This document shows positions 44,641-55,712 of a stretch of 64,000 nucleotides of DNA, one piece after another. The notes beneath the pieces were generated by a model that was given only the letters and a program-made list of their open reading frames with translations, did not search any database and was not told the DNA's origin. The position numbers were made by a program, and so were the translations under genes. How positions within the stretch are numbered: the stretch's first letter is position 1; the number at the start of each line of letters is the position of its first letter. The stretch is from contig CM077011.1 of assembly GCA_039090855.1 (NCBI GenBank), forward strand, positions 21,143,001-21,207,000, written 5' to 3'. This DNA is from Macrothele yani (lineage: Eukaryota; Arthropoda; Arachnida; Araneae; Macrothelidae).

Positions 44641-45341
44641 CAATACGTGATCAGAATTCATCTATTTTAATCCTTTAATTTTCTTTTCTCTTACAAAGCT
44701 GTTGAGAAGTTCGTGTACCGTATATTATGAACTTCTGCAATGGTAGATTTGGACGACGCGTGAGAGCAGCAAAGACAATTCATAATTCAAGCGCAGTAGT
44801 AAATTCTACCTCTAGTTGGCCGTAAAAAGCAGGATAGTGTCTAGTGTTACCATTAGAAACAATTTTAAATAAGTAAAAATATTTTATTCAAATATGAAAG
44901 AGTAATGGAGTCATTCATTTTACACTGACAGTCGGAACGTATCTCCCGCCACTCTGCCTTATGCTTGAACATAAAGTGGAGACATTGACAAGATAAGACG
45001 CATGTGCTGTCACTTCTGATAATTGTTACAAAACACTACGAGTTTTGTCGACTGCGTTTACGCGCAAAGCTGAAGAGAACACATGCGATCTCAGACTTGA
45101 TCTCACCATTAAAGTATTTTGTTTTGTACTGCGTTTTGTAGATTGTATATAATTTTTTTTCCTGTTTGGATTCCCGTGCTTTTCCACGATTCGATTGTTT
45201 TACGAGCTGTACGCTGTATGTGGATAAGAGTTTAAATATAATTTAGCAGTTTATGTTTATTTTTTTCTACCTTCAAATTGCTTTTGTAACAACAAGAAAA
45301 AACTGCAGTGGTTCATCTATGTCGTACCAACAGAATATATA
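44641..45341. other. No recognised feature
   Basis: AT-rich flank up to the Tc1-like element. Confidence 0.4.
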
Positions 45342-46561
45342 CACTGAATGGTCACTTTATTATGACCACCCCTCAGTACTTCGTTGGGCCACCTTTTGCC
45401 TTTAATACTGCGTCGATTCTTCGTGACATGGACTCCACGAGATGTCAATAGGTGGTTTGTGGGATCTGAGACCATGCTTGATGAAAAGCACTTTCCAGGA
45501 GTGTGAGATTGCAGGGCTGTGGATCCAGCTGTCTGATGGCTCGTTCAACTTCATCCCACAAACTCTCAATGGGGTTGAGATCTGAAGATTGTGGGGGACC
45601 ACTTAAGCAAAGTAAACTCAATAGCATGTTCCTGAAACCAATCCTGTACAATACGAGCACAATGGCAGGACGCATTATCTTGTTGAAAGTAGCCATCGCC
45701 ACTGGGATAAACCATCCACATGACAGAATGCACTTGCTCCGCAACTATGATTAGATATGATGTGCCAGTCAGACGTTAATCAACACGAATTAAAGGGCCC
45801 AAAGCATGCCAGGAAAACCTTCCCCAAACCATAACGTTGCCTCCATCAGCTTGAAGGGTGTAGCAATGCATTTGGGGTTCATGCTTTCGTGCTGTTTCCG
45901 TCAAATTCTCACTCGGCCATCGGCATGGTGCAACTGAAAACGTGATTCATCGGACCACATAATTTGTTTCCAAATATTGACTGTCTAATCCATGTGCTCC
46001 TGTGTGAACTAGAGACATTTTCTCTTGTTAACTGCAGACAGCAAAGGCGTTCGAACAGGTTTTCGGCTGCCATATACCATCCCATGCACTGTACGGCGAA
46101 CAGTGCGTGCAGAGATCCTTTGAGGGGATCCTTGATTAAGATGGTCTGTAATTTGTTGCACTGTTACCCTTCTGTTGTATGTTACCAGTCTGGACACTCC
46201 CCGTTCCGCCCGAGCAGTCACTAGTCGATGACGACCCTGCGTTGCACGTAGAGATCCAGTTTTTTCGCTGACAGACCAGTCTTTAAACACTTTAACAACA
46301 GCTGCTGTGGAACATTTCACGAATGCGGTGGTTTCGGTGATACTCGCTCCATGTCTCCGAGCTCCTAAAATCATCCCACGTTGAAAGTCCGTCAAATCGC
46401 ATTTTTTACCGATCTCGTCACCCAAAAATCCCTTCTACTACTGTCGGAAGCACTAAGCTTTCCCTTTTTGTACTAGCCTCGCCATCTGAAGGCAACAGCG
46501 TGCAGCCATAGCTCATTTGCTTAAAACTGTCAAGTGGTCATAATAAAGTGGCCACTCAGTG
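45342..46561 (-). mobile_element. Tc1-like transposon with intact inverted repeats
   Basis: CACTGAATGGTCACTTTATT-ATGACCACC starts at 45342 after TA, and the inverse (GTGGTCATAATAAAGTGGCC-ACTCAGTG on plus) ends at 46561 before TA. Only two differences were seen over about 28 bp. The length is 1220 bp. Confidence 0.95.
45400..46425 (-). pseudogene. Tc1-like transposase pseudogene
   Basis: The N-terminal half is open from 46425 to 46009: KKCDLTDFQRGMILGARRHG, SITETTAFVKCSTAAVVKVF (first helix-turn-helix) and VTVQQITDHLNQGSPQRISA then TVRRTVHGMVYGSRKPVRTP (second helix-turn-helix and linker). The catalytic half is broken by stops; PPQSSDLNPIESLWDEVERA near 45590 is the third catalytic block with its Glu, and FHQAWSQIPQTTY near 45455 is the usual C-terminal motif. 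Confidence 0.85.
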
Positions 46562-47379
46562 TATATCGGGAGCTAAAGTGCTCGGGCCTGATGCTTTTCT
46601 AAATAAAAAAAACATCTTTTGAAAGTAAAAATACAGATATTTTTGCATAAAAATGTGAAAGCGATTATGTGGGGTAGAAGCAATATGAAAATCATCCCAC
46701 AGAAGAACGAAACTTTTAGCATTAGAGATACAAAAATTTAAACGTGATAAAAGTCATTCTAACAACATTTTATTGTCATGCATTAAATCTTTGACTTCCT
46801 ATAGTGAAAGTCTGGTAAAACTATCCAAAAAGGTCACGCAAGGACAACACTCGGGAGACCTGTTTCTTCAGCTCTTTACTTGTTGAACCACCTTTATAAG
46901 GAAATTTCAAAATGCCTTTAAAAAAAAGAAAAATAAAGACGTTCGACTTTTTCATGCAACTTTCGATAAAATCTGTGTGTGTTCCCTGAATACGTTTTGC
47001 TACTGATCTTTAAAGATAATACATCATTTTCTCAAAATATGCCAGACAGGCGCTCTGGAAACTCTCTTCTTCTACCGGAAGGTTAAAAAAGAGGAAGACT
47101 GCGCCCCACATTTACACAGAAAGGGAAAACGAAGCGTAATTTGTCTTCAGTAGAATATTTCACAAATGATGCGTTAAAAGCAGAGAAAAAAAAGTGACTA
47201 AGAGGAAAGGGAATCCATTTGGTAGATAAAAGATGTGACTCAGTCAAGCGAGAAGAGAGTCAAGTTCGACAAATTGCAGCTTCAATCCTACGTGGAGATG
47301 GACAAGACGCCAAAAAAGACGAAAAAGGAATCGGGGGTGATAAAAAAATATCTGGGAGATAAGATAAAAGAGAGGGTTG

Positions 47380-47419
<40 letters not shown>

Positions 47420-48814
47420 GTAGTGTGAGATCGGCAATAGATAGAGAGAAAGAGTCGGAGAGAGTGAAAAAATAGCTCTAAAGAATGTTAATGTTTCTCA
47501 GTTGGGTTCATGCTCAACCCCGCGGAAACGACGCGGCAGAGCGCAAAGGAGAGATGCGATCCAGGAAAGATCTACTGACCTTAGCAAGCGTTAACTCCCT
47601 TACAGCATCAGAATCGCGCCGAAGAGCATAAAAGATGCGGCAGCATTATTGTGGTACACCTTGCTTCTTTTATTCTTTGCGTTTTGGACCGTTTCTCATT
47701 TCGTTATCTCCTCATTCTTTTATTCAGCATTTGTTGGCGTTTTCCGTTTCTTTTCTGTCGATCCTTTGCTTTTTTTTTTTCTAGGTTGCATAAATTTTAT
47801 TGTCTGAATACATTAGTCGCCAAATTCCTCCTTGTGTGGAGTAAAAGCACGTGACAATGCGGTTTCAAAAGAAAAAAAAAACTGTGATTAAACTTCGCGC
47901 TTAATTTTTTTAAGGAATCAGATATTTTATTTGCGCTGCGGTTTCATTAATAATGCAATTCTTTACTAGGGTTTAAATTCCTCTTCGATGAGCTGCGGGA
48001 CAAGAAACGCTGTTCCTAAAAATTGTACTATTTATTATCAGCTGCTTTTATGCAATGAAGTAATTACGCTGCTTCGCTGAATTTTCTTTTTTTTTCAACC
48101 ACGGAAAACTATTAATTATTCTATCTCATACACCAAAATCATTGTTAGATATTTCTAATATTTTTTTTACACGTACCCTGAACTAAGTAATCCCACAAAT
48201 AAATTCGGCTTTATTGTAAATCAAAATTGCTTAAAGTTTCGAATAACTGATTTGAGAAGCAAGTCTCGATATTTTAATGAGAGCTTTAAAAAACTTCAGT
48301 GATGTCATTACAGTATAAAACATTTCTTAAGTATACGTTTTATTACTGTCTGTATAAACTCAACACAATTTTTAATTCTTTGTGATGGTCATTGATTTTT
48401 CGTTGACAAACATCTATATAAGACGTTTTGAATAAACAGGTTAAAGGTGTTGTTAGTAATAGTTCATATTTTGACTACTTCCGTATAACCGGCGGTGACT
48501 ATTACCTTTCTACCGAAGTAAGGGTCAAATCAAGTCTTTTACAGGCAGACTATCTCTTTTTTTAGTATCACTATCACGCACTCATTATCACTAAGCTCTT
48601 CTTTGAGATTCATAGGTTAGTTCTACAAAGAAATACAAACCATCGGATAAATTTTAAACGGATTATTTACTTGCTATATCAAACTTCTCCATCTACAGCT
48701 ATCTGATCTGGTTTCACTGACGTCCATCACACGACGTACACAAAACTTTTGTAATTCATACTTAAAATCTTTTATTCACTAAGACATTAATGAATCTGAT
48801 CCCCCCATGCCTTC
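46562..48814. other. AT-rich stretch with a GA microsatellite
   Basis: The GA run is at 47386-47416. No motif-bearing frame. T-rich and A-rich runs are frequent. Confidence 0.45.
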
Positions 48815-49990
48815 CTTAGCCTTCCTCTGCCTTTTTTCCTGCCACTTGGGCTGAAAAAAGTTTCTTAGTGAGCATTTCATCACTCATTTCTTTAACCTAG
48901 CCAAGCCACTTAAGAATATTAGTCTCCACCTTACTAACAACATTTTGCCTCACATTACACAACTACAAAGCATCTTCATTCCTCACATGATCAGATAGTA
49001 TCTTCCCACAAACTCCCCGTAAGTAACGCATCTCTCCAGCACCACAAACGACTCCTATGTCTCTTCTTTAGTACCCATGTTTCACTGCCATACATCAGAG
49101 TAGGGACAATTACACTTTCATACACAGCCGTGCGGGACTCTCTTGAGAACTCATCATTCTTGTGGAATCCGCCTAAGGAAGATATGACTTTCAATGAAGA
49201 ATTCACTCGCCTACTAATTTCGCCATCTAATCTGTTCTCTCCGTCAAATATGCTTTCTAAATATACAAGCTCATTTATCTAGTTAATAACTGTGGAATTT
49301 AGACTTATCTTGAATTCAGTACTAACAGTTCCTCGCTCAGAAACTATAAATTCGGTCTTTCCGTTATTTATACACAGTTTAAATTTCGTACAAACTTCGT
49401 ACACCCGTGGCAACACACTCTGCAACTCAACTTTGCACTCTGCCAACAGGACTGTGTCATCAGTATACAGAAATCTGCATACATGGATATTACCAAGACA
49501 TAAACCAGTATTTCCCATCTTGGTATCACGCATGCACGCATCCATAAATATATTAAACAACCATGGTGACATTACACAACAGTGTCTGGCTCCTTCACCA
49601 ATAGAAAACCATTTTGACACAACACCATTCAGTCGTTCAAAAATTCTACTTCCAGCATAGTGTCTTTTACACTATTAAGTACTTACATTCCCAGTAACAC
49701 CATATTTATTCAGTGCCTTCCACAGAAGTTTCCTATTTACTCATTCGTAAGTTTTCTCTAAATCTAGGAAAGTAGCAAAAATGTTTTAACCTAAATCCAC
49801 ATACCTTCCGAGCAATATGCGTAATGTAAATATTTGATTGGTGCAGACCGTACCAAGCTGAAAACTACTCTGAACATCCTACACATTTTTAGTAGTGTTT
49901 TCAAAATTCCTGGGGTACCTCCTCAGACTGTACGGTCATTCTAGATACTGGAATCATAGGCGGTTTGGTTTCAGTAATGCGATTAATCTT
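48815..49990 (-). pseudogene. Non-LTR retrotransposon reverse transcriptase fragment
   Basis: Reading on the minus strand from 49990 downward: FLDLEKTYE (motif A, Asp-x-x-K-A-[YF]-D altered), then SKWFSIGEGARHCCVMSPWL, FNIFMDACMR, CRFLYTDDTVLLAECKVELQ (the YADD box as YTDD), NNGKTEFIVSERG, then YESVIVPTLMYGSETWVLKK and RHRSRL, followed in another frame by RGVCGKILSDHVRNE-like sequence. Similar C-terminal sequence lies at 4490-4687. Stops and frame changes make it non-functional. The clade was not assigned; it is distinct from the RTE copies. Confidence 0.8.
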
Positions 49991-50015
49991 TTATGAATCT
50001 GTAGAAATCACGCAG

Positions 50016-50486
50016 ATCATCGCCATCATTAACCGTTATCAATATAGTGGAGAATGAAGGTTTCTCCAAATCTTTCCTACAACTTTCTATCTTCAGCTTC
50101 TCTTTCCCAAATCACTCCAGTTTGTTTTTGAAATTCATGCATCCATCTCTCACGTGGTCGTCTTCTGTGTCATTTCCTGTCCCTTGTAGTACAGTATTCT
50201 ATTTCATCGTTAAGCTGCGATCGATTCCTCCAACAATGTGCTCGATCACGTTGCCACTTGAGAGACTTCACTTTTATCATGATGTCACCAAATCCTGTCA
50301 TTTCAAAAATCCATGAATTCCTCTCTCTACCTTTCCTGGTTATACCAAGCATGCGTGTCTTAACGCTTCTTTGATATACTTGCATCCTCTTAATATATTT
50401 CTTACTTTAATTAAAGTCCATGTCTCTGATCGATTAATAGGAACTGGAAATATGCACTGAGTAAACACGTTCCTTTTAAGATATTA
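50016..50486 (-). pseudogene. 5'-truncated RTE-clade LINE fragment
   Basis: On the minus strand QVYQRSVKTRMLGITRKGRE, NSWIFEMTGFGDIMIKVKSL and KWQRDRAHCWRNRSQLNDEI match by order the C-terminal region of the 7048-9324 ORF (RMLGVTRRDKKRNSWIRKMT, DIMIRVKSLKWQWAGH). The 3' end at about 50016-50042 (complement of CATCGCCATCATTAACCGTT) keeps the GAT-type tail. A Tc1-like element begins about 40 bp beyond its 5' break. Confidence 0.85.
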
Positions 50487-50524
50487 TACAAGGTAAATGT
50501 CTTGCAACTTTATACGTATATATA

Positions 50525-51948
50525 CACTGACGGAAAAAAATCCCAACACCACGAAAAAATAGTTGTAGAGGAATGAAACGGCGGCAATACATTTGTATAG
50601 GTAACATATTTAATCGATTAAGATTTCAAGATCACAGCTTATTGTAAACGCGAGAAGAGCCATTTTAAATGTGAAATGCTGGTACACTAATAACCGGTGT
50701 AACCGCCAGAATGTTGAATGCAAGCACGCAAACGTTCATGCATTGTGTCGTACAGGTGCTGGATGTCAGTTTGTGGGATGGAGTTCCATGCCTGTTGCAC
50801 TTGTTCGGTCAATACAGGGACGGTTAATGCTACTTGGCGGAGACGCTGGAGTTGTCGTCCAATGATGTCCCATACGTGCTCGATTGGTGAAAGATCTGGT
50901 GATCTAGCAGGCCACGGCAACGTGTCGACACTCTGTAGAGCATGTTGGGTTACAACAGCGGTATGCGGGCGAGCGCTATCCTTTTGGAAAACACCCCCTG
51001 GAATACTGTTCATGAATGGCAGCACAACAGGTTGAATCACCAGACCGACGTACAACCATGCCGTCAGGGTGCGTGGGATAACCACGAGAGTGCTCCTGTT
51101 GTCATAGGAAATTGCTCCCCAGATCATAACTCCAGGTGTAGGTCCAGTGTGTCCCGGCCGCAGACAGGTTGGTTGCAGGCGCTCACCTGGCCTCCTTCTA
51201 ACCAACACACGGCCATCACTGGCACCCAGGCAGAACCGGCTTTCATCAGAAAACACAACAGATCTCCACTATTTCTTCCAGTGAGCTCTAGCTTGACACC
51301 ACTGACGTAGCAAACGGCAGTGGTTTGGAGTAAGTGTAATGCACGCTACAGGGCGTCTGGATCGGTACTGTCCTTAAAGTAACCGATTTGTAACAGTTCA
51401 TTGTGTCACTGTGGTGGCAACTGCAGCTCGAATTGCTGCCCCGGACGCGGTACGATGAGCCACGGCCATACGCTGTACACGGCGGTCTTCCCTCTCAGTA
51501 GTGTAACGTGGCTGGCCGGAACCTGATCTTCTTGAGGCCGTACCTTACCTTGACCACCACTGCCAACAATCATGCACAGTGGCTACATTCCTGCCAAGTC
51601 GTTCTGCAATATTGCGGAAAGAAAATCCACCTTCTCGTAGCCCTATTACACGAATTCGTTCAAACTCCGTGAGCTGTTGATAATGGCTTCTTCGTCTTCT
51701 TAAAGTCATTCTTGACTAACATCAACACCCTACGTCGAATCGCAACGATAGCTAACGCTCACGAACATTACAGCGCGTATTTACAGCAAACCTGCTTTGC
51801 ATGTTCCGAGGGGTGCTACTAGCGCCACACTATGCGCCGAGCGCGAAATTTGCATAGACGTCATCTTACAGATGTACTCTCACCGCCTACCAACTGTCGT
51901 TTATCTAACACAAACCCTTCTTGGTGTTGGGATTTTTTTCCGTCAGTG
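50525..51948 (-). mobile_element. Tc1-like transposon (1.42 kb) with perfect inverted repeats
   Basis: CACTGACGGAAAAAAATCCC-AACACCA starts at 50525 after TA (50523-50524), and its exact inverse ends at 51948 before TA. Subterminal sequence differs after 27 bp. It is separated from the next element by only 23 bp. Confidence 0.95.
50687..51709 (-). pseudogene. Tc1-like transposase, colinear, four nonsense codons
   Basis: From ATG at 51709 to 50687 the frame is continuous (341 codons), but it has four in-frame stops, all in the first 150 codons. N-terminal motifs are RRSHYQQLTEFERIRVIGLR and SFRNIAERLGRNVATVHDCW (helix-turn-helix). The C-terminal 190 codons are open: MFSDESRFCLGASDGRV (first Asp), PTPGVMIWGAISY, PGGVFQKDSARPHTA (second Asp) and PWPARSPDLSPIEHVWDIIG (catalytic Glu), ending with AWNSIPQTDIQHLYDTM. 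There are 32 residues between the second Asp and the Glu, against 34 in Tc1 itself. Inactive as it stands. Confidence 0.9.
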
Positions 51949-51971
51949 TATATATATCATAAAAGCATATA

Positions 51972-53400
51972 CACTGGCGTAAAGTGAAAAAAACACCAAG
52001 AAGGATATGGCGGACGATCATGAAATTTACATATGTTAATGGGGTCACGTTTACGTTGGAGTAATGTTAATTTCGGGACCAACCGGTGAGCGCTTACGCC
52101 ACAGCACGGCATAACATGAAAATTATCGTCGGTGGTATTTAAGGAGTACGGCGAAGTGAATGTTATCAGTCGTCGGCGTACGGTCACGTGCGAAGACCTT
52201 GAAGAAGCTGCAATGCCGAGACATGGAAGACGTGTACGATTTCAGCAGTTATCGGACTTTGAGCGAGGTCGTGTAGTCGGACGCCGCGAGGCCGGGTGGT
52301 CGTATCGTGGTATTGCGGAGCGAATTGGACGGGAAGTATCGGTGGTGGTACGATGGTGGCGTATATGGTCCGAGGAACATTCCCACACGAGAAGACGTGG
52401 AACCGCGAGTCACAGACGGACTGATGAGCGGACCGATCGACGCATAAGAAGAGCGGCGTTGTCAAGCAGAACATCCACTGCGACGCAAATCCGAGCTGCC
52501 GTTGCACCTAAGGTGTCTGTGCGAACAATCCGCAACCGTCTACTGGATGCAGGACTACGTGCACGTGTGCCTCTGGCATGTGTACCTCTGACTCCGGCCC
52601 ACCGTCAGGAACGGCTGCAGTGGTGTCGCCAACGTCTGCACTGGAGAACGCAATGGCGATCTGTCGTGTTCAGCGATGAAAGCAAATTCTGCTTGGGAGC
52701 CTCCGATAGCCCTGTGCGTTATCAGTGACGCACAGGGGAGCGTCTCCACCCTTCTTGCATCCGCCAACGACATACAGGGCCTACACCTGGTCTCCTGGTG
52801 TGGGGAGCGATCAGCTATCATTCCCGTACACAACTAGTGTTTGTACCGGGTACGTTAAACAGCACCTCGTACATCAACAATATCATTCAGCCCATTGTTG
52901 TGCCATTTGTATGGTCCGTCCATCGTGGTGTTTTCCAGCAAGATAACGTACGCCCACACACGGCACGTGCAACGCAACATGCACTTCAGGGTGTGAGACA
53001 ACTTCCATGCCCTGCACGTTCACCGGATTTGTCCCCCATTGAGCACGTGTGGGATTTCATAGGACAACGATTTATCCGGTCTCCACAGCCAGCCACGACC
53101 ATCCCCGATTTACGCGTCCAGGTTGAGGATGCTTGGAACTCAATACCCCAAACTTACATCCAACATCTGTACGACAGACTCCGTGCCAGAATTGCACAAT
53201 GTGACGCAGTTCTTGGCAGTTCAACCTCGTACTATCAATTTTACATGGAAATGTTATTTTTCAGTTTACCAGCAAATACAGCTGTATTTTGCCATAATGT
53301 TTTGATCACGTTATCCTCTGTATTCCGTTATTATGTTATATAAATTTCGTTGGTATCAGACGTTTCGTTCTTGGTGTTCTTTTTTCAATTTCCGCCAATG
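51972..53400 (+). mobile_element. Tc1-like transposon (1.43 kb), partner of the 50.5-kb element
   Basis: CACTGGCGTAAAGTGAAAAA at 51972 follows TA. The right end is the inverse of CATTGGCGGAAATTGAAAAA, ending at 53400 before TA; both continue into AACACCAAGAA. The element and transposase resemble the neighbour at 50525-51948 but lie in the opposite orientation, so the two transposase starts face away from each other across about 0.5 kb. Confidence 0.9.
52213..53343 (+). pseudogene. Tc1-like transposase, full-length frame with a single stop
   Basis: The frame from ATG 52213 to 53343 is continuous (376 codons) except for TGA at 52726-52728. First helix-turn-helix: QLSDFERGRVVGRREAGWSY and IAERIGREVSVVVRWW. 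Second: TSTATQIRAAVAPKVSVRTI and RLLDAGLRARVPL. Catalytic blocks: VVFSDESKFCLGASD (Asp near 154), LLVWGAISYH, GVFQQDNVRPHTA (Asp 244) and PARSPDLSPIEHVWDFIGQR (Glu 277), with the same 32-residue spacing as the neighbour. The stop aligns with an Arg codon of the neighbour and fits a CGA to TGA change. It is the best-preserved transposase in the window. Confidence 0.9.
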
Positions 53401-55712
53401 TATTTCGAAATAAAAAAAGTAAAAAATGGCACTTTTTACGAAAACATTTTATTGGGGCCCATAATCCGCGGGCTCCGACACCTTCCATAAACTGTCTTTA
53501 GTCTAAGTTATTGTGCCATGAGATAGTATACTAAATTTGGTGGTTCTAAATTCAAAACTGTAAATTTGCATAGCGAACAAACAAACAAAAAAGCATTCAA
53601 CTTTATATATCAGATTACCCTTCAAAAATTTAGAGCCAGTTGTTCAAGGGAAGAGACAGAGGCATAGCTTTCAGAAAATCACACTATCCATACCTCATCC
53701 TGGACGCAAACCTAGGCTCATCTCGGAAGAATGATCAGAAGTTAGGGATTCAGACTCATCGACCACCGTAGTTGCAATTCAACTGGAATGATGGAAATAT
53801 ATTAATTCTGAAAACCCCCAAGTAGACCTAACTGTCTCCAAAAAAGGGTAACATGGTCGTTGAAATCTCAGTTTGAAAGTATTTTTATATATATATATTT
53901 AATCCTTGAGTAAGGCGACCGGAAAGCAATCCCAAAAAACTCATGTCCTAAATTTTGAACTTTTTCATATTTCTTCTGATTAGTCATATTTGTCACTAAC
54001 GTTTATATGGGTTTACTTCATTTCAATATTTAAGTGAATATGTTTTAATACTGTGAATCTTTCCTGACAGTGCTAAAGCACATACCAAGTGAAAAAAAAA
54101 ATCGATGCAACGAAAATGGTAATCCATAGGACAGCATGCTGCACGATCAGATTTGTTCAAATCTGATGATGCCGCATGCTGTTTCATGAAGTGACGAAAT
54201 GATAGTTTCATTTCATTGTTAATGAAGAATATATTTTACTGAACTGTCGCCGAACATTAATTCACCATGTTGTACTTAAACGTAACAATATTTCGTTGCA
54301 ACTTGGTTAATTACGAGAACCTCATGCTAAATATGTGATAAAAACCGTTACAAAAATGCATTTTGATGCTATGCATCCTTCCCAAAGCACTAAAGTGTGC
54401 ATCGTAGCAATCCTCACCCCCAAATGCGGTTGTTACCTACTATAAATGAGATCTTTAAAATGGTGACGGGGTGTAGCTGTAGATATCCTAGACAAAAGGT
54501 TAGCTATTCCCTTCACTAACACACTTGTGATTCAGCTTTTCTTAGTATCTTGAGGTCAAATTTTAATATACGCATGCGCAGATGGAATTTCGTATCTACA
54601 TCACATTTCATCGGTGGCAGGGTCGCTTCCAATACGTTTGTATAAATCTGTATACTAATAATACCAATAATAATTATTACAATAAATATTATTTTTGAAA
54701 AACCGAACAGCAAAAATTCTTACTATTGCCGCCGTCACATTTTAGAAAATATTTAATTTTATGACTCACATATCTTCCTTCATTGGTTTTACGAAAATAA
54801 GATTCATTAATCTACTACGTAAGTACCACTCAATATTGGTAATTAGGAAATATAATTGTTTGTTTTTATGATTTAATACCATTTAGTATGCACCGCACTG
54901 TGGCTCGGAGTGTTGGTAATCCACGCCGATGAAAGGGCTATGGCGTCAAAAGTAGTAATCGACCAATTCAGGCTGTCTAGCGCACACAGTACAGTTTATC
55001 TGATATTGTGTAATGGTCTTTCGTACAGGTATTGGGATCCTTAATACCTCTGGAAGTGCATTTAAATGGCATGAGCTTTCTTAGTACTAGTATTGATATA
55101 GAACGTTGTTGCTTGTGAATGATGTTTCGTGATGAAGAGGGCAACATCCCGCAGTACAATGCGCCACGCCGGTAAGCATAGATTGTCACAGTGGTTCCAG
55201 AAGGTCAGTGACTTCAAAGTGGTAAAATGGCCCACACTCACCCAATCGCACAACTGAATACTTGAGGATGTGATTGAGAGAGTCATTCATGATATAGATT
55301 CTCTTGTAGCAATTATTCGCCAATTGACGGCCACCATCAAATCCGCTTGGCTGAAACATACCCGTGGTACGATATGAGCGCTTCGTTCAATCCATCATCG
55401 GATCGAAGCTACTTTGAAGACTATAAGGTAGGCCCAGCATGTTATTAGGTAGGTGTTCCTAATAATTTCCACTGCAGGGTATGCAGTAACTTGTGTCAAC
55501 ATGCAGTTAGAGGAATCTGAAATAAAGTTCAACACTTCCCACAATTTGCACAATCATCAGATTTCATAAACATCGAAAAAATCGTTGTTTGTTCTGAGAA
55601 ATAAAGTTACACATACAGTTTTCCAGCCACCTTCAGTTACGGTGCTTGAAAGTTACCTATACGTGGTCTAATAATCCAATATAACGACTATTCAGGATTT
55701 ACACCTACTATA
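53401..55712. other. AT-rich stretch; hairpin at 54132
   Basis: The complement of 53690-53775 vaguely resembles the SINE head. A 50-bp hairpin is listed separately. No gene recognised. Confidence 0.4.
54132..54181. repeat. 50-bp inverted repeat with almost no loop
   Basis: CAGCATGCTGCACGATCAGA-TTTG is followed after 2 bases by its near-perfect complement ending CCGCATGCTG. The arms are 24 bp with three mismatches. It could fold as a hairpin in RNA or as a cruciform. It may be the relic of a fold-back element. Confidence 0.75.
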
